Origin: Astrocystis sublimbata
Taxonomy: Eukaryota; Ascomycota; Sordariomycetes; Xylariales; Xylariaceae
Length of the DNA stretch: 64,000 nt
NCBI GenBank assembly: GCA_022453515.1
Contig: JAJNNY010000020.1
Coordinates: 434,001 to 498,000, forward strand
Reading direction: 5' to 3'
The notes beneath the pieces were generated by a model. That model had not been told where the DNA came from. It saw nothing but the letters and a program-made list of their open reading frames with translations, and did no database searches. Position numbers and translations under genes: made by a program. This document shows, one piece after another, positions 51,420 to 63,226 of the stretch (position 1 is its first letter; every line of letters begins with the position of its first letter).

Positions 51420-52649
51420 TGTGAGATGTGGTGAGGCGATATCACACCTTTAGTGAGAAATTTGCTTATAGTAAGTAGCATATTAGTATGTGAGATTGAA
51501 TCTACCCTTAAAGAATTGAACTGGACGGGGGTTCGATGTTTTAAGTAGTTTCTTTTTTTGACACAACTTTCACTGAGACCACTGCGGTATTAAACGAGTC
51601 CAATATTTTAGTCACAGATTGGAAGACAGTGGTACAGCAACAGCGCGCACAAGATGCGGAGAGATAGATCCACGATGCAGCCGTTCAGCTAGCCACTAGC
51701 ACAGCCGGCGACAATTTTGAGATGGGGATCACCAATCTCAGTTCGCACAAGTCAATACCATCATGCCATGTTCCTGCTATATATCATTGATTGCTCAGCC
51801 ATTTCATCACAATGTGACATAAGTATATTGAGACGTACGAGGGGAAGCGCAGGATCGTCATGACATTAGTGACGCGGCGTCGCATTTGTGGCGTCCTACT
51901 ACTGTATATAATGGATGTGTAGCGGGAATTCCGTGCATCACTAGTGCTTGGACGGGATACTCCCGTGCAAGACAATGTCTGAAACGAGACTGACTGACTG
52001 TGCGACTACGACATCTCGAAACCCGAGCACGAAGGTCCAACACTTCCCGATTCTGACAGTAAATAACGCCACGTGACGATGAGGTCGTCAGATCTCTACA
52101 CGCTTCGTTGGGAATTATATTAAACATTTACATAGTGGCCCGTCACCGGAGCGTAGACATGGCGAGACACATGCATTAGTGTCTGCAAATCATACGGCGG
52201 GGTCTACATCATCGCTCAATTCTGCCATCTATATGCAGTAGTTGCCTGTGTGATCTACCTACCTATTGTAGTGGGAAAACTAGGGAGCAGGGAACACTTC
52301 TCTACGCCAAGAACACTCCTGGAATCCAAGATTGGAATCCAAGAGCACTTCTGGAATCCAACAACGGTTCAAAATCGCCCATTTAATCAATCTCTGCTTT
52401 TCCAAAGACAAGATTTGTGACACGCTGATCTTACCCTAGACCTGTCAAACCCGGATCGATCAGATCGACGATATAGTAGCACAAGAGATGAGATCGACCA
52501 CACAAGGAAATATCGTGCGCTTATAAGGATACTGACCAATAGCTATATGGGTGTTTCATCTGGAGGAACCAGTGTGGCACTACCTGCGATAGGATTTGCG
52601 CTGGACGGACAAGCTGACGGCGCTTCGAGTAACGGAGGACTAAAGTTGC
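51420..52649. other. Intergenic
   Basis: About 1.2 kb between two minus-strand genes. Near 52310-52360 the phrase ggaatccaa recurs three times (imperfect short repeat). No gene was recognised. Confidence 0.45.
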
Positions 52650-53782
52650 TTATGCTGACTCTGTCCTCGACTGTATATGGAGCAGCCTCCGCCTTCTGTA
52701 CACCACCGCAGCGAGCCAATTCGAAACGAAAAGATAAAGAAATACGCAGATGACCAGGCCTACCGCGGCAAGCGGACCGACGATTGAAAAGACAGTAAAC
52801 CCATATGAAGCCGACTGGAAGACTTGGTTTTGACCGAGAGCCTCGGTTGCAAGTCCTACCTGCATCGCTGTCAAGACAATCACAACGTACACTGTTACCG
52901 AGGCGAGCGAGGTAAAGTTCTCGCGAAAGAAATGACTGTAAGAACTCCAGAATGGTACATAACTAGTACTAGAGCGAAGAGATTGTATTTTGTCGAGCCG
53001 GCTCAGGCGGAGCTCGCCATAGATATACCGTGCGTCGATTTTATCGTAGATATACTCGGTGCCGAGCTCTTGGACCAGGGTTCTCCAGTCATGCCATTGC
53101 ACCTCCTCGGGCAGCAGGTGTCTTTCTCTCGCGAGGCGGAAATCGCTTTCGTAGCATAGCAAGGCGGCGTATGAGAAGAGAAAACCGAGCGCACACTTCC
53201 ACAGCCTCTGGTGCGGGCAGAGATTGTCCGTGGCCGGCGTACAAGGGCGATCTTGTCGACACGCGAGGTACGATGTCCAGAAACTGGGTTCTAGTAGATA
53301 TCGGGGGACGGGCTTGAGGAATATACGGCCGCTCGTCCAGACGAGGTGGAGGTCCATCTGTTCAACGATGACGATCTCCCGACGTAGGAATAATTGAAAG
53401 TGTAGAGGACGGGGAGGCATCGGTCGTCCTGCGACCCACAGCCATTCGGAGAGTTGATTTAGTCTGCCGACACCCAACTCTTGTTCGAAGTAGGGGATGC
53501 TATCATCGAGTTTTGGCACGGTTATGTCGTCGTTCAAAGTTCGATAGGAAGCGAGCAAGAGCGTGTCGAGATTCGTATTCGTGCCCCCGTCGGTGTACCG
53601 CGATCCGCCGGTGTGGTTGCATGTTTGCGGAAGTAGGATACGCACACGGAAGGGAGACAGACGCTTTGACATCCAGTTAAAACTGTCCACAGTACTCGGC
53701 GATTAGGGGTGTATATGGATACGTACCTGGGTGCTTTGCTGTTGCATATTGTCGGTGCGAAAACAGTTAAAAGATTAGTCAT
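52650..53782 (-). CDS. Fungal membrane protein of unknown function (DUF6601-like)
   Basis: Exons on the minus strand 53782-53727 and 53682-52650, with a 43-bp intron (gtacgt...ggacag), give 362 residues. The middle has conserved-looking segments (VEQMDLHLVWTSGRIFLKPV, then ALGFLFSYAALLCYESDF and LLPEEVQWHDWRTLVQEL, then YIYGELRLSRLDKI) known to me from a large ascomycete family of membrane proteins. Two strong helices are at the C-terminus (SLASVTVYVVIVLTAMQVGL and FTVFSIVGPLAAVGLVICVF), followed by a basic RRRRLLHI segment. The biochemical role is unknown. The family name is from memory and should be checked. It lies 0.8 kb from, and divergent to, the STAND gene. Confidence 0.78.
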
Positions 53783-54588
53783 AGTTGATGTCGATGGGAC
53801 TGAAACGCAGAGGACACACAATTCAGTAAGTCTTCTCAACTCATCCGTTACTTGTCAGGTTGTAAAAGCCTCGTTGTAGCGCAGCGATATTCATGCAGTG
53901 GTAGGGTATTAGAGTTTAGACTCTGAGGCTTGACGCCTGGTCACCTGATAGAGTGGCTGGGACACGACGTTCACTGGTGACAACATGCTTCGACTAGACC
54001 AATAGTGTTCTATCTTTCCATGACCTCGGGGAGCAGCCTGCACACCGGTTGAAAGGAGTGGCAGTGCATCTTTATCTGCCGACCCAAGGAGATGTCAGTG
54101 GCTTTAAGGTACCATTAGCATTGTGATTAGTGATTGCTTTTTCCCACATTGGGTACTCTGTAGACCAGACGGTATATTCCCCGTACCATGCTTAACTTCC
54201 ATTTATCATTCAAGGTTTCGACTATCAGCAGCTACTTAAGGCTTTGGGTTCATAGTACTGATTATCCCACCGTCGATTATGTGATAGGGGTAGGCACCAA
54301 CAACACCAGCCAGAGTTCCATTTTCTCGATTATACTAGCTATCGTTGTGTTTTTCTATGTTTCTGGCCGGATTTCTCAAGCTTACAGTTTGGGGGGCTGA
54401 AGGACTGAGCGCCTATTGGAGTATTCATGGGTTGATGACAACCAATGGGCTATGGGCGGCTCGCTTTCATAGGTGTGCCGGGTTAAAGTCTGACACAGTC
54501 CACAGCCCTCTACCCCTCTCTTCATTCTCAATTTGTTCTCAGACGGTCTGTGAGCAGGTCAAACTGCACTACGGCCTTACATTCCAAA
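53783..54588. other. Divergent promoter region
   Basis: About 800 bases between the membrane-protein gene (-) and the STAND gene (+). A 70-codon plus-strand frame at 54188-54400 has a hydrophobic segment but no support. Confidence 0.45.
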
Positions 54589-57500
54589 ATGAACACAACG
54601 AATACAAACAGTATGTTCCACACTGACTCGCCAGAAACAATGACGCCGTATTACTAATCGCTCGCCTCTACTGTATAGAGTATGAACCACACGTTGGGCT
54701 TCAGAAGGTCATTCCCCGCGATGGTGAGGTCGATAAGACTGAAGTTGAGTATGTTATTCCCTACATCCAGACCTATATCAAATTCTTGCCGCTTCTTGCG
54801 CTGATCGAAAGTAATACAACAGCATCATCGCCATCCACGGACTCGATACCGATTCACCACGAACATGGACCTATAAAGGTTTCGATGGCGAAATCAACTG
54901 GCTGGAATCCTTCCTACCAGAAGCTGTCCCACACGCCAGGATCTACACATACAATTGGGACGCGAAAGTGTTCAACAACGCCCCCGTAGAAAGTATATTT
55001 GGCCAAGCTGAGAGGCTCCTGACCCTTGTGGATGCAAAGCACGGTACATCCAGTCGGCCCATACTCTTTATCGCGTCATGTTTTGGGGGACTTATCTTGA
55101 CCGAAGTAAGCTACTTTGCGTGGAAGATACGTTAAACCAAAGCTGATCGAGATAGGCCATCAACCGGGCAGCGCAAGTAGACAGTCCGTACCGTCATGTA
55201 CTTGAGTATACCGTCGGCATTGTCTTCCTAGCAACCCCATTTGCCGGAACGGATGCAGCTCGCAAGGCATCGTGGTTGGCAGTCATTCAGGGGATCATGG
55301 GCAAGAACGCGTCAAATAAATTGATCAAGGATCTCGAGAAGAGTGATGGCTCGATTCGCGAACGTGTCAAGAGCTTTGCTGAAATTGCCAACAGCGACTC
55401 TACTAGATTGCCTCTTTGGTTTTTTTATGAGACAAAAAAGACCCAGATCATGAGAAATATTGTTGGAGCATGGTTTTGGGATTGGTTCTTCCCTGCTTTT
55501 GTAGTGAGTTTCTGAACTACCGAACACTGGAACATGGCTAAACGCAGATAGCTTGTGGAGGAGAACTCGGCCTGCATCCCTGGGTTCAAGCAGAGAGGTC
55601 TAGGGAAACCACATTCGCTCATGAACAAGTTCGACAACCGTGAATGCTCTGACTACATCCAAGTCGAAAGCGCCATCGTGTCGATGCTAGACGAGGTCGG
55701 AATGCGCAAGAAGCAGAGAGCTCAGTTCTTAGCAAGCCTCAATTTCACAGGTATGAACGAGCGGAGGAACGACTCGCACATGGGAACCTTCCCATGGATT
55801 TTCGACTCTCCGCCGGAGGATTCCGAGGATGAGTCTAACAATCTCGAACATCGGTCAAGGTGTGATTTTGAGGATTGGCTTAGGTCCAACGGCAACACTT
55901 ACTGGATTAGCGGCAAGCCTGGATCCGGGAAAACCACGCTGATGAAGTATCTTATAGATAGCCCTCGAACAAAGGAAGCCTTGTCTTGTTGGGCCAAGAA
56001 CTGTACGATAATTTGCCACTTCTTCTGGAAATACGGGAGCCTGAGGTTGCAGAATAATCTTAAAGGATGTCTATGTTCCATCATTCATCAGGTCCTGGAG
56101 TGCGGTGGAGTTTCTTTCAGAATACTACCGAGGGACAACTCGTTATCAACGAAGAGATCGGTCACCGATTGGTCACGGAAAGAACTCGGAGATCTGTGTC
56201 TAAAAGTTTTGAGCAATTGTCGGTTTCCAGTTTGCATATTCCTCGATGGTCTCGATGAAATATGCATAGAAGATCGAGATGACCTATTGGAACTCGTGCA
56301 AAAACTCCAAGAAATCCCCGATATCAAACTCTGTCTAGCCAGCAGACCCGAGTTTCCTTTCATATCTGCCCTTTCTATGTACCCACAACTTCGCTTACAA
56401 GACCTAACATCTGGGGATATGAGGAAATATGCATCAAAGAGTTTACAACCGCATGTTCGTAAAAACAGATTATCCGAGTCTGTTGCCTCAGATATCACGG
56501 AGAGAGTTACTCGCAAGGCGAATGGCGTCTTTCTCTGGCTTCGCTTGGCAGTCTCTGATTTATGTAATGGACTACCACAGTACCGCGACTCGGACGATGA
56601 TCTATACACTCGAATTGACCAAATGCCAGCTGAACTAAACGCTCTTTATGAAGATATATGGACCCGAATCAACAAAGACTCGGCAATTTATCGGAAAGAC
56701 GCAGCCTTATACTTCAAAATTGCCATCGCTTCACGGGACTTAATAAGAGAATTACCAGAACTCAACATATTGCACCTTATGGCTACAACAACCAGACCGG
56801 TACAGGACAGCTTCCTCAATACCTTGAGTGCGACTTACATGGAAGATGAATGCAAAGCAACCATAAAAAAGATCGTACAGCGATGTATTGGTCTTTTAGA
56901 AATAGTTCCAAGCGGAAATCATACACGCGAACAGACGTGGAATCCTCAGTACGCGTCCTTGCTCCTTTATTGGAAAATGAAGGTGCAATTTACCCATCGC
57001 ACAGCCTATGATTTCTTTATGGACAGCGATAAAGGCAAGAATATTCTTGACTTCGATTCAACCACTTCACATGATCTATCGCTTCGATTGCTGAAGAGCG
57101 ACTTAATCATGATCAAACTTATCAAGTGGTCGGATGCCTCCCCCGATGTCAATTACGCCCTTGACAGACTATCATGGCTACCAGTCCCAACAATTCCTAG
57201 AGAAAAGATTGATGAGATTCTGGTTGCTTTGAAGCATTTGTACGACAATGGTTACTATTATGATCCTAGAGCGGCACGACCTCATTTTCTAGCAGTTGCC
57301 GCTCATCCCTCGTTCCGAGAGTTTGTCTTGTCCAATATAGAGAGCAGTCGAAACCCGTCATCATTGGCTACTGACGTCTTACGATACAAAAGTAACCCTC
57401 ATGACAGCTATTTGGGCTATTCGGAGAGTTCGAGCTTTCCAAATGTGCTGAGGGAATTTTGGGAACCATTACGAAATCTGGAGGCTGACCCGAGTAGAAA

Positions 57501-58191
57501 GGGGATATGCTTTCCAGCGGAGATATATGAAACGGACTCTGAAATGCCGTTTCGTAGTCCCACTGGCAACTTCCTATTTGAAATTCTCCAAGGCCGCCGC
57601 TCAGGGAAGATCGATGAAATCTACAGTCAACTGGAAAGATTCAGTAATGCAAGGCCAAACTTGCAAGAGCGCATACCGTTTCTTCTTGCGCTTGCCTCCG
57701 ACGGATTATATATCGAAAGCGATTTTGGAGAAATAACCTTAGATTCAGGAGAATATGATGACTCGCGAATTATTCTGGTCCTGGAGGTGAAATTCCTGCT
57801 ATGGTTGTTCTCCGAGCGTGCTCGTAGGAGAGAGATGACGCCCTCCACGGGTGCAGTCCCCCATCGAGCTGAAGACACTCCAAGCGATACCTACAGAAGT
57901 ATAGCTCTGTTAGGCTTCAAGAGCGTTGTTCAACCGAAAATAGCTTATTATCAATGCTCGAGCAACGCGACAACAGAGCAACTTCTAAATATTCTAGTAC
58001 AGTTTCTTCTTGGCAATTGGACCGACGATCTAGACAAGGAAGTGTCCTATATATTGAAAAAGATTGAACATGATATTATAGCAGGATCGTCTGGGTATAC
58101 GGAGATAGAGCAAGATTTAACCGTATATTTAGCAGAAAGGGATTTAGGGTGGTGCTTCGTGGACGATGACGGTATCCCTATCCGAAACTGA
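54589..58191 (+). CDS. NACHT/STAND (NOD-like) protein with N-terminal alpha/beta-hydrolase domain
   Basis: Exons 54589-54610, 54679-54748, 54823-55105, 55156-55503, 55552-58191; the protein is 1120 residues and all phases fit. The N-terminus (from VDIIAIHGLDTDSPRTW) is an alpha/beta-hydrolase (lipase-like) domain. The nucleophile elbow reads FIASCFGGLI, with Cys117 (codon 55079-55081) where lipases have Ser; later FLATPFAGTD replaces the usual FxGTPHxGS. A NACHT NTPase follows: Walker A GKPGSGKTT (362-370) and Walker B VCIFLDGLDEI (around 468-478), then winged-helix-like sequence (VTRKANGVFLWLRLAVSDL). The C-terminal 450 residues show no ankyrin, WD or TPR repeats. Such proteins act in fungal non-self recognition and regulated cell death. 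Here the sensor part is unclear. Confidence 0.9.
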
Positions 58192-59394
58192 GGTCACGCA
58201 GATAGTTAGCTAGGCTGGGCCACGCTCGTAGACCTCCCTCACGACCTTTATGGAGGTCACAAAAGCCATTTTGACTCATAGGAGGGTGAGGTTGTGTGGT
58301 TAGGCGCTGTGACTTGGGTTGGGTGTGTAACATAGACTTAGAATCGGAGATATTCCTCATTCGATGTGTTCTTACATTGACCAGGCCGTTGGGAGTCGAT
58401 ACATACCTAGTACACGACTTTAACACCTAATAAGCTCCATTTTGGTCATGGGAACTCAGGCATGTTCTGAGGTACCTTACGATCACACTTGAAACGATGG
58501 TATTTGCGGCATTTTTAATGGGTTGGGATATCCAGTTTACTGAAGCCCAGCCAAAGAGAAAGAAAGTGGTAATTATGCCATAGATGGGTTCCTGCTCGCA
58601 TGGTCTGGGACTATTTGAATTTGGAAGAAGGCCCATAAGCCCTGATGCACCTGCAATTAATATTCGGAGAGCAGGGCTAACACAATTGGAATTGGACTAT
58701 TCTACCAAGGGACTGGGATGGAATGAAGATGTCTGAAAGTACACATGCTGAACATCATTAACACGCCGTAGCGTATGTATACCCCTTCAAGAGCAAGGTA
58801 ACTAATTGTCTCGACTAGGTGACCCTTTTCTGTTAGAAACGAGAGCACTGCTATCTATTCTATTCGCTGTCTATTCTACCTATGTACCTACCTAGGTAAG
58901 TACTATAGTGGGGGATTAAGGGGGGCCATAAGGCTTGTTAGTCCTCTGAAAGGGTAATAAAGCTTCCGAAATCCACAACGCTCCCGGACCTAGGGTTCAT
59001 GTATTCAAACAACACACAGAAAACACATGATGAAATAATCGTAGAAACAGAAGGCTCGTCGAACTTAGCGAAGAAATCTTCCTTGTCGAAACCGTAACTC
59101 TGCTTCTCTCCTTCACACACACATGACACACCCTACATCCACACACACATATAATACCAACCTATCCGCGCACACAAGCCTTAATACGCCCACGCCTACT
59201 ACCCACAGCCGTCTCAGCAGTAGCCAACTGAATAGCCCACATAAGTACATTTGCCAGCGTTTGCGTAGTGCTAACTAGGGATTATGGCTGTCGGCTACCT
59301 ACTGGATTGGACTACACACTAGACTGGACCACTCCCAAGGACTGGATTGAACAGGCAGGCAGGCAGGCAGGTAGGTAGACAGGTAGAAATAAGA

Positions 59395-59870
59395 AAATAG
59401 AAAAATTCTTATTTAACCTATAAAGTTGCTGCTTTAGCATATATGATTAGTGTATAATAGGGGTTAAACATAGCGTGTCTATAGCGGTTTATAAGGCTTC
59501 CGAAATCAATAAGGCTTATAGACCCCTTATAATTCCTATAGTAGTATTTATTCCTATCACGGTTCTGTATATAAGCCCTTGCAAACTGTCGATTCTCCGA
59601 GTTAATAACATTCTAACTTTTAATAGTGCAGTGATTGCAAGCTATAGACCTGAATTATTAGAGTTCCATCCGGATGTATATCTCCAACATCGAGGGCAAG
59701 CAGGGGCGCATTTAATAAACAACTAGATCATCGACAGATATTATATTCCAAAACCTACTATCGAGAATTGCTATTGTAAGGAGGTATTGAATGTATATAT
59801 CTAGATCATACCTATCTTCTTCTTATATATACTGATCTACTATTCCGCTTGCGTTAGGACCTGAGTACCT
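59395..59870. repeat. AT-rich island, probable mutated repeat relic
   Basis: This stretch is much richer in A and T than its flanks and contains repeated ttataaggctt-like and ctatag words, the look of repeat DNA degraded by C-to-T mutation (RIP) in ascomycetes. No terminal repeats or transposase motif could be identified, so the origin is inferred from composition only. Confidence 0.35.
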
Positions 59871-59892
59871 AACATGATACGTGCTATATATT

Positions 59893-59931
59893 ATACACAC
59901 ACACACACATACACACATACACACACACACA
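59893..59931. repeat. (AC)n microsatellite, imperfect
   Basis: AC dinucleotide run interrupted by AT steps, about 39 bp, at the edge of the AT-rich island. Confidence 0.85.
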
Positions 59932-61543
59932 AGGCTCACAGTCCACTAAGCAACAGTTCTCTCCCCTATCTTGAGTCATTTCACAAGGCTGTCTACCTTA
60001 AGTAAGGGAGTGTTTGGTAACAATCATTCCCTCGTGGTCTTCACTGCGTATAATCAAATCGGAATGTTTCACTCAAGGACATTGTGTGAGTGATCAAGGA
60101 TGCCATCATGACAATCTTTTGATTTAATTCATTCTTATAAATCCATTATCTCCAGGTATATACCTAATAGAGGCAACTAACGTCTCTCTCTTATGGGCGT
60201 GGCGTGACCTACATCACATTCCATCGCTCATCGCAATCAATCACTATCGTACAAAACACCCGTTCCATTACATTTCATATCTCAGAATACCTCGCCCAAG
60301 GTCCAGACAGAGAGCCTCGGGGAAGTTACATGCAAGTAGGTAGCTTACAAATCCTTTTCCCTTCCTTTCCGTTTCCATTTTCATTCCAGAGCCATGTTTC
60401 CCAGCCAGGATAATGCAAGAATGAATGCAGAATGCAGTGCGAATACCCCACCAACCAATTCACCCTTGCCTTTGCCCTTGCTCATAACGCCGGCTGGAAA
60501 TCAGAAGAGGGTTGATTATAAGTGCTCGAAGAGAGATTAGAAGCACAACAACCATCACCACCTCCACCTCCACCTCACTGCGAGTCCAGCTCCCAGGTCA
60601 GAGAAGGTTTGTTGATGGTTTATGGTTCGTACCTCAGGTAGAAAGGTCGGACGGTTGGTAGGCAGGTAGGTAGTAGGTAGGCAAGGTAGGAAGTAGGCAG
60701 GTAGGTATATCGATCTCTCTGATCTCTCAACGAGAAAAAAAAAGCAAAGCAACAACAAGCAACAACAAGTAACAGCAACTAACATAGCCATAACCATGCC
60801 ATACCATTTAACGCCATTGAAAAGGGGGTATCTATCAGGTACTGAAATTGAAATTGAATTGATTGATGACAGCCAGATTCACAAGCTCAAGGTCAACCTA
60901 GTCAAGCCAAGCCAAGTAAATCTATTGCCCAAGCCATTACGCCGCGACGTGAAAAAGGAATCAAGTTAACAGAGTGACAGGGTGAGTAGAGACATCCCCT
61001 TTTCCCATTCAACTCCTGTGGGTCCAGCCAGCCAGATCAGGTAGGTTGGTACATGTAGGTTGGTAGGTTGGCAAGTCCCTCGATGCATGTGCATGTGCAT
61101 ATGCATCCAAGTCCGATACTGCAATGTGATGTGATGCGATGCATGAATCCCGCTTCGTCCCGTGCCGTTTTGCCGTGATGCCCTTGTTTGTGTCCGGTTC
61201 TAGTTTGATGGATGTTGTTGTTGCTCTTGTGTTAGAGCTGGTGGTGGTACATGCGACAAGTCTATTGGTATGTGTATGTGTCGCTTTTGAAGTCGAGGGC
61301 CGTGGTATTAAGTTGTACAGAGGTTAGATAGGTAGGTGTGTGTGTGGGAGATCCATGCGCCTCAGCCTCAGTCTATCGTATTTGGGTATCATAGGGTGCG
61401 TGTGTGTGTACTCTTACTCCTCCAGTAGGTAAGACAACTGAAAGATGTTACAATTATAGGGTAAGGTAATATAGTCGAGTTTCGTGTTTCAGGTTCGAGC
61501 TCGTCCTTGTTTGTTCATGTTGCTGGTGGCATTAAACAGGCAA

Positions 61544-63226
61544 TCAGGAACCAAGCACAATGCCCAGCTCCAGAAGCAGCGTGACAAAGCGCCTGTGGAG
61601 TTCGAAGAAGAAGTCCGGCAGGCCCGTCAGCTCCGCCAGTCCACGGGCTTTCGGCGTGAAGCCACTGGGACCCATGGATCCGCCCATGCGCTGCATGTAT
61701 GCGCTTCTCCCGCCGCCGGTCAGAAAGCTGCTCGTATTCCTGTCGAGCTGCTTCGGCCTTTCGGAATTCCCCATGCCATTATTGAAATCCCTGCCGCTGA
61801 GACCAATTACACTGTCGCGAGGCCCGTGGCTCGCGCCATTGGTGTTATTGTGGTTGTTCGAATAAGCAGCATTAATCGCTGCCACGGCGCTTCCCGCCTC
61901 CTCGTTCTTCCGCTCCCGCTCGGCTTCTAGATCGACGAGCTCCTGCACCCACGACGCAAGATCGCGGAAGGCGGCAGAGATGAAGCTGAAGGCTTTCATG
62001 GCCAGGCGCTCCCGGTGCGTACTAAGCGCCAGGAACGCGTAGACCCGCTTGCGGCCTCGCGCATGCATGTCGGGGATGCGGAAGATGTAGGCTGTTGTGT
62101 AGCCGGCGGACGGGTCGCCGAAGAAGATGGGACCGCCGCTGGAGGCGGATTGGGGAGTCGGAGGGGCTGTGATGTAGCCGGGGCCGTAGTTCATCGAGGG
62201 AAAGGGCGCAGGGACGCACGATGGTGGGCCGTGGAGGGTGGGGGAGGTCGGCGTGGCCTCGGGTCGTCGTGGGAGAGTCTCCATGGAGAGTGTGCGCAGA
62301 CAGGAGGCGCGCACCATGGTAAAGGTAGCGGAAACGGTAGGTTCGTGTGTGGAAGTGTAGTCGATGTAATGTGTATGGTGAGGCATGTTGGCCCTGGAGG
62401 TCATGCCGCTCGAGTTGGAGGCAGAAGTAGCCGGGCGGCGCCGCGAGCTCGCGCTGGGGACGATAGTCTTGGGTGAGGTTTCCTCTTCGGCATCGGAGGG
62501 ATGCGACGACTGTGGGTTGGAGGCAGGCGGACTTGTATCAGCCAGACTGCCGTACACGTGCGCATAGGGAGCACGGGTCCTCATGGTAGGGCCAAACAGG
62601 TCTGACTTGGCATCAGCTGCTGGTTTCGGGCTGTCCTTGTTGTTCTGGCTGTCCTGGCGCTCGGGGAGGGTGAGGGCGCAGTTGGCGCAGGGGCTTGCGC
62701 GCTTCTCGGCGTATTCGTCGTAGGTGCGTTGGAAACTCGGATCGCGCCGCGAGGCTGAGGGAGCGGAGCTGGGCTCGGGGATGGTGTTGGTGGTTCTATG
62801 CGGGCTCTGTGGCGGCGTCTGCACCGCCGAAGCATCGGCTACGACAGGCTTGGTCGACCTGCTCGGCTTGGTTGTGATTCTCGAGGGTTTCGACGAAGGT
62901 GCTCGGCGCGAGGGTTCTTCGAGTTCGGGCACGGTGGCCGGGGCACTCTGCGCAATGTTGAGGCTGATCTTGCGCAGGGCATCGGTGACTGCTGTCGGGG
63001 TACCGGCAGACGATGTGGTGGTAGGTGTTGCGGCGCTTGACCGCGGGCGTACCATGTCATCGAGGTGATCGTCGCGACATCGCCCACATGGTACCGAGAG
63101 GCCTTCGGTAACCATCAACGGCGTCGGACCGTGCAGGTCGCAGTAATGCGCCAGACATAACTGGAGGTCGGTGGTTAGCAGCGATATAATGGCAGGTCTG
63201 GAGGCAATGGCGGCGACGGCGGCCAT
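61544..63226 (-). CDS. LST7: Folliculin/Lst7 homologue (longin-DENN, TORC1 regulation)
   Basis: Lst7 with Lst4 forms a GTPase-activating complex for a Rag-family GTPase (Gtr2) at the vacuole and links amino-acid supply to TORC1. Visible marks are LCLAHYCDLHGPTPL and VPCGRC near the N-terminus, CANCALTLPE, and YTSTHEPTVSATFTMVRASC with LRTLSMETLPRR. Then come SGGPIFFGDPSAGYTTAYIF and RKRVYAFLALSTHRERLAMK. The protein ends LTGLPDFFFELHRRFVTLLL, matching the folliculin N-terminal region. The linkers are long and Ser/Pro-rich. Only the longin-like part is seen; the C-terminal DENN part is absent, as in yeast Lst7. The start at 63226 (MAAVAAIA) is a compromise: the frame is open to 63661, and an intron ending ctaaccaccgacctccag at about 63160 could instead join an upstream mini-exon. 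Confidence 0.85.
   Translation of the reverse strand: MAAVAAIASRPAIISLLTTDLQLCLAHYCDLHGPTPLMVTEGLSVPCGRCRDDHLDDMVRPRSSAATPTTTSSAGTPTAVTDALRKISLNIAQSAPATVPELEEPSRRAPSSKPSRITTKPSRSTKPVVADASAVQTPPQSPHRTTNTIPEPSSAPSASRRDPSFQRTYDEYAEKRASPCANCALTLPERQDSQNNKDSPKPAADAKSDLFGPTMRTRAPYAHVYGSLADTSPPASNPQSSHPSDAEEETSPKTIVPSASSRRRPATSASNSSGMTSRANMPHHTHYIDYTSTHEPTVSATFTMVRASCLRTLSMETLPRRPEATPTSPTLHGPPSCVPAPFPSMNYGPGYITAPPTPQSASSGGPIFFGDPSAGYTTAYIFRIPDMHARGRKRVYAFLALSTHRERLAMKAFSFISAAFRDLASWVQELVDLEAERERKNEEAGSAVAAINAAYSNNHNNTNGASHGPRDSVIGLSGRDFNNGMGNSERPKQLDRNTSSFLTGGGRSAYMQRMGGSMGPSGFTPKARGLAELTGLPDFFFELHRRFVTLLLELGIVLGS

Larger units (their letters stand above)
58192..61543. other. Gene-free region with AT-rich island and simple repeats
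   Basis: About 3.35 kb without a supported gene. At about 59395-59870 the sequence turns AT-rich with many TATA/TTA words and low coding character. An open frame at 59475-59726 within it may be a decayed relic. CA repeats occur at 59893-59931, and GTAGG/CTACC simple repeats are frequent at 60650-60710. The right end contains the 3' side of the folliculin gene. Confidence 0.4.

Noticed and set aside
53880..53960. tRNA-like words (gcagtggtag, gcttgacgcc)
   Set aside because: No acceptor stem or T-arm could be paired; no cloverleaf is possible.
59475..59726. 83-codon frame in the AT-rich island
   Set aside because: AT-driven composition; no conserved motif. Kept only as part of the repeat-relic note.
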